Positions 1 to 6,621 of a stretch of DNA of 35,501 nt are shown here, in pieces. The notes beneath the pieces are model-generated. The model was not told where the DNA came from, ran no database searches, and was given only the letters and a program-made list of their open reading frames with translations. Both the position numbers and the translations under genes were made by a program. The stretch spans positions 1-35,501 of the forward strand of contig CAMAQB010000032.1 of NCBI GenBank assembly GCA_945860285.1, read 5' to 3'. Within the stretch, counting starts at the first letter, position 1, and each line of letters opens with the position of its first letter. This stretch comes from Akkermansia muciniphila. Lineage in GTDB: Bacteria; Verrucomicrobiota; Verrucomicrobiia; Verrucomicrobiales; Akkermansiaceae.

Positions 1-8
1 GGCCGCGC

Positions 9-26
9 AATATTTTTTCTGTAAAA
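9..26 (+). repeat. Left terminal inverted repeat of the IS256-family element
   Basis: The sequence AATATTTTTTCTGTAAAA matches the reverse complement of 2910-2927 at 16 of 18 positions. It lies 43 bases beyond the transposase stop codon, as expected for an IS end. Confidence 0.75.
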
Positions 27-69
27 TCTTTCAAGGCATTTAGTTGAAGTAGGTGGTTTGTGTATTTTG

Positions 70-1356
70 TTAGTTTTGTGGTTTGAGGTAAGATTTTCCT
101 GATTCCCATGCGTCGGAGATTTCGACTAGGACTGCGGTGACGAGACGTTCTAACGATTCCTCGTTGGGAAAGAGTCCGACGACGCGGGTGCGGCGTTTGA
201 TTTGGCTGTTGAGGGTTTCGCAGGCGTTGGAGGTTCTGAGTTTCCGGCGGTTCGCTTCGGGTAGGTCGAAGACGGTGAAGCCTTCGGGTAGGTTTTCTTC
301 GGCCCAGGCTACGAGCTTGGGCTGTTTGTCGCGCCAAGTATCGAGGAAGATGCGGAGTCGCTCTTGTGCGTGGGCACGAGATTCTGCATTGAAGATGGCG
401 GCGATCTGTGAGGCGATCACGGACTTGAGTTGCTGTTTGGTAACCAGATGACCTGCATTCTGCTGAAGGTGGAACTGGCAGCGCTGCCAGGGGCTGGCAT
501 TGCAGGCGGCGCGCAGGGCGGCTTTGAGGCCGGTGTGGGCATCGGATACGATAAGGTCGGGAATGCCGATTCCGCGCTCTTTGAGGGACACGAGGAATTC
601 GCGCCAGTGGACTTCGGCTTCGGAGAGGGCGCAACTGACGCCAAGGATCATGCGTTTGCCGTCATCGCGTCTGATGCCGATGGCTTTGAGGGTGGCGCAG
701 TCGCGGACGGTGCCGTCGATGCGGACTTTGTAATAGGTGGCATCGAGGATGAGATATTGGATTACAGGGAGTGGGCGTGAGCGCCATTTGGCGAATTCTT
801 CATCGAGTTGCTTGTTGAGGTTGGAGACTTGGCCAGAGGAGACTTCGAAACCGCAGAGTTCTTCCATGACTTTGGTGACGCGGCGGGTGCTGACTCCTTG
901 GACGTAGAGGGTGGCGATGGCGGACTTGAGGGCGCGGTCGCTACGGGAGCCTTTTTCAAGCAGTGAGGTGCGGAAGGGAGTGTCGCTGCTGCGCACTTGG
1001 GGGACAGCGAGTTGGAGGGACCCAATGGCGGTTTGGAAGGTGCGTGGTTTGAATCCGTTGGCGTGACCATTGCGCTGGACGGCGCGTTGATAAGGGTCGG
1101 CACCGATGTGATTTTCACGTTCGATCAGCATGGCGGTGTTCATGAGAAGTTGGGCGATGTTGGCGAGTCCCTCGCCGCGTGTTGCGCCAATGAAAAATGA
1201 CACCGGAGGGGTGAAGTCGTTGCGCCATGTTTCATGACACCAGACGCTTGGTTGTTTTATGGTGTTTTGGTTGTGTTTTGACAAGCTTTTCTGCTGGGGG
1301 GGACGCAGTGAAGGCGCAGGGAGCGGGAGCGACCGCAGCCGCAACGTAGTCCGCAC
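70..1356 (-). CDS. IS256-family (mutator-type) transposase, 5' end displaced by an insertion
   Basis: This is a DDE transposase of the IS256/MULE class, which cuts and pastes the element by acting on its ends. The three acidic positions are visible: Asp in LILDATYYKVR, Asp in LIVSDAHTGLKAAL, and Glu in TSNACETLNSQIKRRT. The Cys-x2-His motif typical of the family (WQRCQFHL) follows the second Asp. Only about codon 62 onward is native. The first ~60 residues of the open frame are read out of the end of the integrase-type IS, so this is probably not a natural N-terminus. The native start, with MNEQTD and about 20 more residues, lies at 2756 beyond that IS. The gene is therefore split. A product starting at an internal ATG near 1143 is conceivable, but its activity is doubtful. 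Confidence 0.85.
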   Translation of the reverse strand: MRTTLRLRSLPLPAPSLRPPQQKSLSKHNQNTIKQPSVWCHETWRNDFTPPVSFFIGATRGEGLANIAQLLMNTAMLIERENHIGADPYQRAVQRNGHANGFKPRTFQTAIGSLQLAVPQVRSSDTPFRTSLLEKGSRSDRALKSAIATLYVQGVSTRRVTKVMEELCGFEVSSGQVSNLNKQLDEEFAKWRSRPLPVIQYLILDATYYKVRIDGTVRDCATLKAIGIRRDDGKRMILGVSCALSEAEVHWREFLVSLKERGIGIPDLIVSDAHTGLKAALRAACNASPWQRCQFHLQQNAGHLVTKQQLKSVIASQIAAIFNAESRAHAQERLRIFLDTWRDKQPKLVAWAEENLPEGFTVFDLPEANRRKLRTSNACETLNSQIKRRTRVVGLFPNEESLERLVTAVLVEISDAWESGKSYLKPQN

Positions 1357-2694
1357 CAGCAGAAAAATCGCCGACTCCCTCTCGGATCTCTCCGGCTCGT
1401 TCTCTCTCTTCCCAGCGTTCCTCTTCGATGCGTTCTACGATTTGAAATATTTCGCCCAGTCTGCGTTCTACTTCTTCTGCTAGTTCTAACGGATCTAGTT
1501 CGTTGCGATTTTCCTGTAGTTGTTTTTTGCTGGTTTCACTGACTTTTTCACAGGCTAGCAAACGATCGCAGGGGCTGGCTGGCTTGTCATATTTTTTGCG
1601 AACTTTCCCGCCGATTCGTTCTTTGCTGACGAGTTTCATGACGGGGGTGAAGTAGTTGCGCATGGGCAGCCAGGCTTTTTCATAGAGCTCGTCTACCATG
1701 GGTTTGAGGTCGAGATCACCAAATCTACCATAGCCTAACAGTTGCCGAACGTGGGTGAAGTTTTTCTGTTCTACGTGAGCTTGGTCGTTTTTCTTGTAAG
1801 CGCGTGAGCGTGTCCATTCAATGCTGCGTTTTCTTTTGAGGAGGTAGGCTTCGAGGATTTCGTTTAAAAATTCGCTACCGTTATCGCAGTCAAATCCGAG
1901 CATGGGAAAGGGCATGCGTTTTTCGATACGCTCTAGGCCTACGCGCACTTCGCCGCCGCTATTGCCCCAAAGGGCGGCGAGTTCTGTCCACCCGCTATGG
2001 AAATCTGTTAGGGTGAGACTCCAAAGAAATGCACCACTGCTGCTGCCTCCCCCGTGGGATACGGTGTCGGCCTCGATCCAGCCGGGTTCATCGAATTCTT
2101 GGGGACCGCAGCGGATGGGGACGAATTTTTTAATGCGGTTGCTGGCTCGTCCGGTTTTACGGCCTTTCCATCTAGTCTCGGTGGTGGAGCGATGTGGCTG
2201 GGTGATGCGCTCTAGCGTGCGGGCGCTGTAGCCTAGTAGGCGTGCACGCATGGCGACTCCGATGTCGCCATGACGGCGTTCATAGCTGTTCAGCCATAAG
2301 GGTAGTGTTTCCTTTAGGCGCACTCCGCAGGGCTGTTCGCTGTGTTTCCAGATGTGGACGATGATGGCGCGTTCTGCTTCTCCGTGGGTGGGCTTGGAGC
2401 CTCTCTTTTGGGCTTTGGTGCCGTGGGTGACTTTGCCATTGAGGGCTTTGATCGCGTGTTTGCGATCCCAGCCAAACGCATCGATGATTTCGTCGATCAT
2501 GGCGCTACGACCTGCGCGGTTTCGACTCAGGTATCGCTGACGACAGCTCTCTAAATATTCTTTTTTGCTTACGTGACTCATGATTCCAGATAAGATTTTC
2601 ATCCGGTGTCATTCTTTCTGGCGCAACGACCTTTACCAGCCTCTTTTCGGGGCCTTCCCCGGTGTCATTCTATTTGGCGCAATGCGCGCCGAGG
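1174..2694 (-). mobile_element. Integrase-type (rve) insertion sequence nested in the IS256-family element
   Basis: Two ends read outward with the same layout. Each has GGTGTCAT, a 6-7 base gap, GGCGCAACGAC, a spacer, then a second GGTGTCATT, a 6-base gap, GGCGCAA, and finally GCGnCGAGG. The left copies are at 1241-1216 and 1204-1174. The right copies are at 2605-2630 and 2661-2694. One transposase gene fills the space between them. The flanks rejoin in frame as an IS256 transposase (FSEGL followed by ANIAQLL), so this element inserted into that gene. The exact outer bases and any target duplication are ambiguous, because the target is itself nearly palindromic (GAGG/CTCG). Confidence 0.75.
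1232..2602 (-). CDS. Integrase-core (rve) transposase, IS1202/ISNCY-like
   Basis: The 456-residue product has an N-terminal helix-turn-helix region (about 10-60, SKKEYLESCRQRYLSRNRAG). A retroviral-integrase-type catalytic core follows at about 165-300. Its DDE residues appear as Asp in WIEADTVSHGG, Asp in FDCDNGSEFLN, and Glu in NDQAHVEQKN. The C-terminal ~120 residues are charged and helical, then Pro/Ala-rich. The gene ends inside the inner end repeat (CTGGTGTCATGA). Translation could also start at the ATG at 2581 (MSHVSKKEY), which looks more family-like than 2602. Size, layout and core motifs fit the group called IS1202 or ISNCY, but the family name is an inference. The frame is intact and the element may be active. 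Confidence 0.85.
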   Translation of the reverse strand: MKILSGIMSHVSKKEYLESCRQRYLSRNRAGRSAMIDEIIDAFGWDRKHAIKALNGKVTHGTKAQKRGSKPTHGEAERAIIVHIWKHSEQPCGVRLKETLPLWLNSYERRHGDIGVAMRARLLGYSARTLERITQPHRSTTETRWKGRKTGRASNRIKKFVPIRCGPQEFDEPGWIEADTVSHGGGSSSGAFLWSLTLTDFHSGWTELAALWGNSGGEVRVGLERIEKRMPFPMLGFDCDNGSEFLNEILEAYLLKRKRSIEWTRSRAYKKNDQAHVEQKNFTHVRQLLGYGRFGDLDLKPMVDELYEKAWLPMRNYFTPVMKLVSKERIGGKVRKKYDKPASPCDRLLACEKVSETSKKQLQENRNELDPLELAEEVERRLGEIFQIVERIEEERWEERERAGEIREGVGDFSAGADYVAAAVAPAPCAFTASPPAEKLVKTQPKHHKTTKRLVS

Positions 2695-2756
2695 CCTTCG
2701 GAGAAAAGAATCTTGAGAAGTTGGTCCTGGAGTGTAAAGTCGGTTTGTTCGTTCAT
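2670..2756 (-). pseudogene. Detached 5' fragment of the IS256-family transposase gene
   Basis: Twenty-eight codons begin at the ATG at 2756 (MNEQTDFTLQDQLLKILFSEG) and run into a stop inside the end of the integrase-type IS. The pattern of a short helical leader followed by LLKxLFxxGL is usual at the N-terminus of IS256-type transposases. Its natural continuation (ANIAQLLMNTAML) is found at 1170-1130, on the other side of the inserted IS. Confidence 0.7.
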
Positions 2757-2834
2757 GGTCTTGGTCTTTTGGCTGTAGAACCTCAGACTAAAGGCCTTGA
2801 ACGGACTCTGCAAGCCACCTGCGAGGGGGCGGCA

Positions 2835-2881
2835 CCGAGCGAGAGCCCGATTCCGCTACGCTCCATCAGGCTCTAGCTCGG
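2835..2881. promoter_or_regulatory. Strong stem-loop between the IS256 right end and the transposase start
   Basis: CCGAGCGAGAGCC at 2835-2847 pairs with GGCTCTAGCTCGG at 2869-2881. This gives 12 of 13 base pairs around a 21-base loop. It lies upstream of the transposase start at 2756 and inside the IS end at 2910. Many insertion sequences carry such a hairpin, which blocks transcription or translation entering from neighbouring DNA. That role is inferred here. No U-tract follows on either strand, so it is not a standard terminator. Confidence 0.5.
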
Positions 2882-2909
2882 TGAATCGCTGTGGGCATCG
2901 GTTCCTCAC

Positions 2910-2927
2910 TTTTACAGACAAAATTTT
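2910..2927 (-). repeat. Right terminal inverted repeat of the IS256-family element
   Basis: TTTTACAGACAAAATTTT is the inverted partner of 9-26. On the minus strand it also encodes the last codons (VKFCL, stop) of the interrupted mini-rhs gene, which shows that the IS entered that coding region. Confidence 0.75.
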
Positions 2928-3796
2928 ACACTACCACCCCAGCGCTCAATCAAAAGCTCACGATCCGATTTGTTGTATTGGGAATATGACCACGAATCAA
3001 AATTGGTTGAGGCTGTTGTGATGCCGGGATTCTGCGCGTTTGTGGGACTGACGTATCCGATGTCACCAGTCGTCTGTGGGATGAGGACAGTGGCCAGCCC
3101 ATTCGGATCCCAGGTGGACCAAGGATTATGGCGGACATAGTTGTAGTCATTCGGGCCGTCGATGAAACCAGCGGGGTCTCTGGTAATGAAAGTGTTCGTC
3201 TGGCGGTCGCGGTAGCGGAAGCCTTCGTTGATCAGGCCGGCGGGTTCTTCGTATTTGCCGTTGGCTCCGTATTTGCCGTCGCGGGTGCCGTATTGGTGGT
3301 TGAGCATGCCGTTTGAGGCATAGCTGCCGTGCCAGAGCAAGGTGCCGGTTTCGCTGAACTGCGCGGTGATGTCGCCGCGCAGGTTGTGGCGGGGATGGGT
3401 GGCGGTGCCGTCGGTTTCTTGCGTTTGCAACAGACCACCCACTCCGCTGCCTGTGCGCTGTTGGTGGTAGCTTGTGCTGCTGATGTCGCCGTCCCATTCA
3501 TGCACCGGGCTGCTGCCGCTGAAGGCGAATTGATAGGTGTTGGCGGCGCTGGGTATTGCGCCCGTGCTGCGGGCGATGCGGCGCGTGAGCGGATCGTAGC
3601 GGTATTGAGTGGTGATTACCCTTTTTTCAAAATGTCTGAACTCAAGATAAAGTCCCGGTTGTTGGATGGTAAGTTGCTGATAGGAAAATACAGTCGTGCG
3701 GCTTATTAGATAAATTTCTGCGTCTGCCCGTGCAGGGAGCATTCCTGAAATCAGGAAGGTCACGAGCAAAGTGAGAAATGACAGGACGTTCTTCAA
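2912..3796 (-). CDS. Mini-Rhs orphan module, toxin tip truncated by the IS
   Basis: The product has 294 residues. A Sec signal peptide (about 1-25, ending ARADA) is followed by ~40 residues of unknown origin. The C-terminal part of an Rhs core comes next (about 66-233, YRYDPLTRRIARS to DPNGL), then the start of a variable tip. The start is TTG at 3796, because an in-frame TGA lies three codons upstream. Both D-P-x-G motifs (RDPAGF and WDPNGL) that frame autoproteolytic release in Rhs proteins are kept. After DPNGL it shares the linker ATVLIPQTTGDIGYVSP with the large Rhs and then diverges. Only ~38 further tip residues remain before the IS256 end supplies VKFCL and a stop. The tip is thus probably inactive, and its immunity gene would lie left of the window. 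Confidence 0.8.
   Translation of the reverse strand: MKNVLSFLTLLVTFLISGMLPARADAEIYLISRTTVFSYQQLTIQQPGLYLEFRHFEKRVITTQYRYDPLTRRIARSTGAIPSAANTYQFAFSGSSPVHEWDGDISSTSYHQQRTGSGVGGLLQTQETDGTATHPRHNLRGDITAQFSETGTLLWHGSYASNGMLNHQYGTRDGKYGANGKYEEPAGLINEGFRYRDRQTNTFITRDPAGFIDGPNDYNYVRHNPWSTWDPNGLATVLIPQTTGDIGYVSPTNAQNPGITTASTNFDSWSYSQYNKSDRELLIERWGGSVKFCL
3044..3606 (-). repeat. Rhs core repeat, copy A
   Basis: This stretch is nearly identical to 7638-8200 in the large rhs gene, with a constant offset of 4594 bases. It is also nearly identical to 5407-5916 in the second mini-rhs, with an offset of 2310. It encodes YRYDPL to DPNGL plus the linker to GYVSP. It ends abruptly at the YRYD codons, where the large gene continues with RHS repeats and the mini genes switch to their own leader. 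Confidence 0.85.
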
Positions 3797-3956
3797 CTTG
3801 ACGGATCATGGAAAATACGGGCTTGCTTGGGAAGGGGAAAGTGTATGTGTTGGTGAGCTACAAAATCCGGGGGTTCGTAGTCGAGAAGGTTTTGCAACTT
3901 CAATTTTCAAATAGGTTGGCATGTCCTTTGCTATTGGTTGGCGCGTGGGTTCATTT
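3097..3956 (-). repeat. Leader-plus-core module repeat, copy A
   Basis: This 860-bp block recurs at 5407-6266 with scattered substitutions and no visible length change. It covers the Rhs core end, the signal-peptide leader, the TTG start and ~160 bp upstream. Its outer boundary is four bases past the stop codon of the neighbouring immunity gene, so the block acts as the front part of each orphan cassette. I saw no convincing -35/-10 pair in the shared upstream part, although a promoter there would explain its conservation. Confidence 0.85.
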
Positions 3957-3959
3957 GGT

Positions 3960-4259
3960 TCATTTACGAATGTCTCCCATTGCTTTCTCAATCAGCATGA
4001 TGAACTGTGCTTCGTCTGCAAAATTTTCATCTCGACTAATAGTTATTACGCCTTTTCTGCTGTCTAAGACAAGCCATTCGGTCGTTCCCTGCTCACCCCA
4101 AGCAGTGAAACAAGCAAGCAGGTTGCGATGTTCAATTCTAAGACTGGCTTTATCCAGAGTATTACCGGGAGGCATACTTCTGAATTCCACTTTATCGAAT
4201 CCGAACCTAGACAGATTCAGTTCGCACCATTTGGCTAAAATTTGTCTCGCAGAGATCAT
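3960..4259 (-). CDS. Putative immunity protein of the mini-Rhs ART-like toxin
   Basis: This 99-residue acidic, cytosolic-looking protein starts with MISARQILAKW and has no signal peptide or membrane segment. Its ATG at 4259-4257 overlaps the TGA of the upstream toxin gene (ATGA), so the two are translationally coupled. A single small gene directly behind an Rhs tip is by rule the cognate immunity gene. That assignment rests on position, and I do not recognise the fold. The mix of beta-like stretches (EWLVLDSRKGVITISRD) and C-terminal helix (ADEAQFIMLIEKAM) is typical of small immunity proteins. The frame is open further upstream to 4352, but that part overlaps the toxin gene and is unlikely to be used. 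Confidence 0.7.
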   Translation of the reverse strand: MISARQILAKWCELNLSRFGFDKVEFRSMPPGNTLDKASLRIEHRNLLACFTAWGEQGTTEWLVLDSRKGVITISRDENFADEAQFIMLIEKAMGDIRK

Positions 4260-6106
4260 GGCTTTAATCGGATGATGTTCGTTGCAGGTGGCATCTCTGT
4301 GATCCCAATTTTTGGACCCCACATACTGTTCGGTCCCCAGATTTTGCCCCAAACACCATCGGATGCGCGGAGCGCTGAAGATGGAATGTCAAATTCTACG
4401 AACACAGGACTTCCGTTGCCTTTTGGAACCCACGCAGCAGGATTTGGCGGACTGGAGACGCTGGTAACACCTTCTAGTCTGCTCTCAACCACACGCCCCG
4501 AGCTAGTCATACTGCTATATTCCACCTCACTCATCCATCTTCCGACCCTCGTTGTATTATTCGCGGCTCGTATGCTATATCTCGTGCCTGCACCTGCCAA
4601 CCGTCTTACGGTTGAAAGATTGGAAACGTATTCACCAAATCCTGCTGTTGCGAATTCGATGGCAACTTGTTCGCTGATCTGCCCGAGTGTTTGGAATGGG
4701 TGATTGGGTATGGCGTAGTCGGGTTGGTAAAGGATGCTTTGGTGGGAAATGTTGTAGGGATCGTAAGTGTGCCCGCCTCGATTGGATCCCATGGCGAGAG
4801 GTGTATTCCACATACTAAGATAGCCCCGATCACGGAATGTGTTGGATTCGCTTTGTGACATGGAACCCCATGGATGACTCAAAGTCGATTCCTCTCCGCA
4901 TTGGATCGCACGGATGTCGATTAAATCTAACCAAAAGCCTGAACCGCTTTGTGCGGAACGCGTGATAAAATCAATTTCAAAGTAGTGCCCTTTTCCGCTG
5001 CCTTGTGTGGGGATGGAGTGGGGCAATATCCATAGATCGATGGGTGAGTTTTCTGCTGTGGATGCCCATGGAAATGTTTTGGAGTATTCACGAACGCGGC
5101 CACCACGGGCGGTGGTGACGCTGACAGCATCACTGAAATGGATCGGTGTGTACAAATTGCTCCAATCTGTGTTGATGGGAAGTTGTTGTAGCTGTCCGCT
5201 TGCAACCATCATGGCATAGGTGAACCAGAAGGAGGGAGATAGATTGACAGCCACAGGTCTTCCATCCGGAGAGACGGTTACAATGCCTGCTGTGCCGTAT
5301 TGTTGTGCCAAGGCATGGCCGGCTGAGGATGGATTGTTGTCCAGCCATGGTGGTCTGTAGCCGATGTCCCCGGCATTGCTGGGTATGCCGACAATTTCAT
5401 CGCTGAGCCCATTCGGATCCCAGGCGGACCAGGGGTTGTGGCGGACGTAGTTGTAATCGTTAGGGCCGTCGATGAATCCGGCGGGGTCGCGGGTGATGAA
5501 AGTGTTGGTCTGACGGTCGCGATAGCGGAAGCCTTCGTTGAGCAGGCCAGCGGGTTCTTCGTATTTGCCGTTGGCTCCGTATTTGCCGTTGCGGGTGCCG
5601 TATTGGTGGTTGAGCATGCCGTTTGAGGCGTAGCTGCCGTGCCAGAGCAAGGTGCCGGATGCGCTGAACTGCGCGGTGATGTCGCCTCGCAGGTTGTGGC
5701 GGGGGTGGGTGGCGGTGCCGTCTGCTTCTTGCGTTTGCAACAGACCACCCACGCCGCTGCCCGTGCGCTGTTGGTGGTAATTGGTGCTGCTGATGTCGCC
5801 GTCCCATTCATGCACCGGGCTGCTGCCGCTGAAGGCGAATTGATAGGTGTTGGCGGCGCTGGGTATCGCGCCAGTGCTGCGGGCGATGCGGCGGGTGAGG
5901 GGGGCGTAGCGGTATTGGGTGGTGATTACTCTTTTTTCAAAATGTCTGAACTCAAGACAAAGTCCCGGTTGTTGGATGGTAACTTGCTGATAGGAAAAGA
6001 AAGTCGTGCGGCTTCTTAGATAAATTTCTGCGTCTGCCCGTGCAGGGAGCATTCCTGAAATCAGGAAGGTCACGAGCAAAGTGAGAAATGACAGGACGTT
6101 CTTCAA
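4256..6106 (-). CDS. Mini-Rhs orphan toxin with ADP-ribosyltransferase-like tip
   Basis: The product has 616 residues. The signal peptide (about 1-25), a ~40-residue leader and the Rhs core end (about 66-233, ending WDPNGL) are shared with the neighbouring mini-rhs. A unique 383-residue tip follows. The last ~95 residues (from GRWMSEVEYSSM at about 522) look like a toxin domain. Arg in GRWMS, Ser/Thr in VTSVSSP and Glu in VFVEFDIP are spaced like an R-S-E ADP-ribosyltransferase active site. The wording resembles the TreTu-type Rhs toxins that modify EF-Tu. This is recalled similarity, not a search result. The start is TTG at 6106, with a stop just upstream in frame. Unlike a full Rhs, it has almost no YD repeats, so it cannot form the usual cocoon. 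It may be exported on its own or be a silent donor of tips. Confidence 0.75.
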   Translation of the reverse strand: MKNVLSFLTLLVTFLISGMLPARADAEIYLRSRTTFFSYQQVTIQQPGLCLEFRHFEKRVITTQYRYAPLTRRIARSTGAIPSAANTYQFAFSGSSPVHEWDGDISSTNYHQQRTGSGVGGLLQTQEADGTATHPRHNLRGDITAQFSASGTLLWHGSYASNGMLNHQYGTRNGKYGANGKYEEPAGLLNEGFRYRDRQTNTFITRDPAGFIDGPNDYNYVRHNPWSAWDPNGLSDEIVGIPSNAGDIGYRPPWLDNNPSSAGHALAQQYGTAGIVTVSPDGRPVAVNLSPSFWFTYAMMVASGQLQQLPINTDWSNLYTPIHFSDAVSVTTARGGRVREYSKTFPWASTAENSPIDLWILPHSIPTQGSGKGHYFEIDFITRSAQSGSGFWLDLIDIRAIQCGEESTLSHPWGSMSQSESNTFRDRGYLSMWNTPLAMGSNRGGHTYDPYNISHQSILYQPDYAIPNHPFQTLGQISEQVAIEFATAGFGEYVSNLSTVRRLAGAGTRYSIRAANNTTRVGRWMSEVEYSSMTSSGRVVESRLEGVTSVSSPPNPAAWVPKGNGSPVFVEFDIPSSALRASDGVWGKIWGPNSMWGPKIGITEMPPATNIIRLKP

Positions 6107-6266
6107 CTTGACGGATCATGGAAAATACGGGCTTGCTTGGGAAGGGGAAAGTGTATGGGTTGGTGAGCTACAAAATCCGGGGGTTCGTAGCCGAGAAGGT
6201 TTTGCAACTTCAAGTTTCAAATAGGTTGGCATGTCCACCGATATTGGTTGGCGCGTGGGTTCATTT
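5407..6266 (-). repeat. Leader-plus-core module repeat, copy B
   Basis: This is the partner of 3097-3956 at a constant offset of 2310 bases. Most differences lie at the outer edge near 6240 and in a few leader codons. The tip linker after DPNGL differs from copy A and from the large rhs (SDEIVGIPSNAGDIGYRPP), so the tip joins just past the DPNGL codons. Confidence 0.85.
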
Positions 6267-6315
6267 CAGTCGTGTCATACGGCCATGTCATAGGATTGGG
6301 TGTCGTTGTTGGTGT

Positions 6316-6621
6316 TCATTTCAGCGGCGAGTCGGGGAGTCGATAGAACTCATATTCGATAGCAGTGATCTTGGAACCGAGAGGGTGATTCAAGGGCCAA
6401 GTATCGACGACAAGTCGCCCCATGCTTCCCTTGTATCGTTCGTCTTTGATCACAGTTCGGGTGCGGATCATCCGTTCGAGTTCATTAAGACGAGACCGCA
6501 TAAATAACAGCGATCTCTCGCTATCAACGGCAGTGGCTCTCTTTTCAATTTCTGCAAGGAGCAACGGCTCAGCCTCTTCAATTAGAGTCAGGATTTTAGC
6601 GTGTTTTGAAAGTGTGTTCAT
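6316..6621 (-). CDS. Putative immunity protein of the large Rhs
   Basis: This 101-residue protein lacks a signal peptide and is mostly helical and charged (ILTLIEEAEPLLLAEIEKRA, MRSRLNELERMI). Its ATG overlaps the stop of the 2682-residue rhs gene by one base (TAATG), which couples their translation. By position it is the cognate immunity gene. No sequence family is recognised. About 200 bp of apparently non-coding DNA follow (6107-6315). The far part of that stretch is the upstream end of the next mini-Rhs module. Confidence 0.65.
   Translation of the reverse strand: MNTLSKHAKILTLIEEAEPLLLAEIEKRATAVDSERSLLFMRSRLNELERMIRTRTVIKDERYKGSMGRLVVDTWPLNHPLGSKITAIEYEFYRLPDSPLK

Larger units (their letters stand above)
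9..2927 (-). mobile_element. IS256-family insertion sequence, interrupted by a second IS
   Basis: The element is bounded by matching 18-bp ends at 9-26 and 2910-2927 (16 of 18 identical, inverted). Both contain the CTGTAAAA core, which resembles the ends of IS256-family elements. The transposase gene reads leftwards: its first ~20 codons lie at 2756-2695 and the rest at about 1170-70. The two parts are separated by a ~1.5-kb integrase-type IS. The right end lies inside the C-terminal coding region of an rhs gene and supplies its last five codons and stop. No target duplication can be read: the bases outside the two ends differ, and only 8 bases lie left of the element in this window. Confidence 0.8.

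Noticed and set aside
1..2935. Target site duplication around the IS256-type element
   Set aside because: The bases outside the two ends (GGCCGCGC and TACACTAC) do not match.
3797..3959. Sigma-70 promoter in the shared upstream part of the mini-Rhs modules
   Set aside because: TTGAAG and TACGAA at 18-base spacing is the best pair, and it is too poor to report as a feature.
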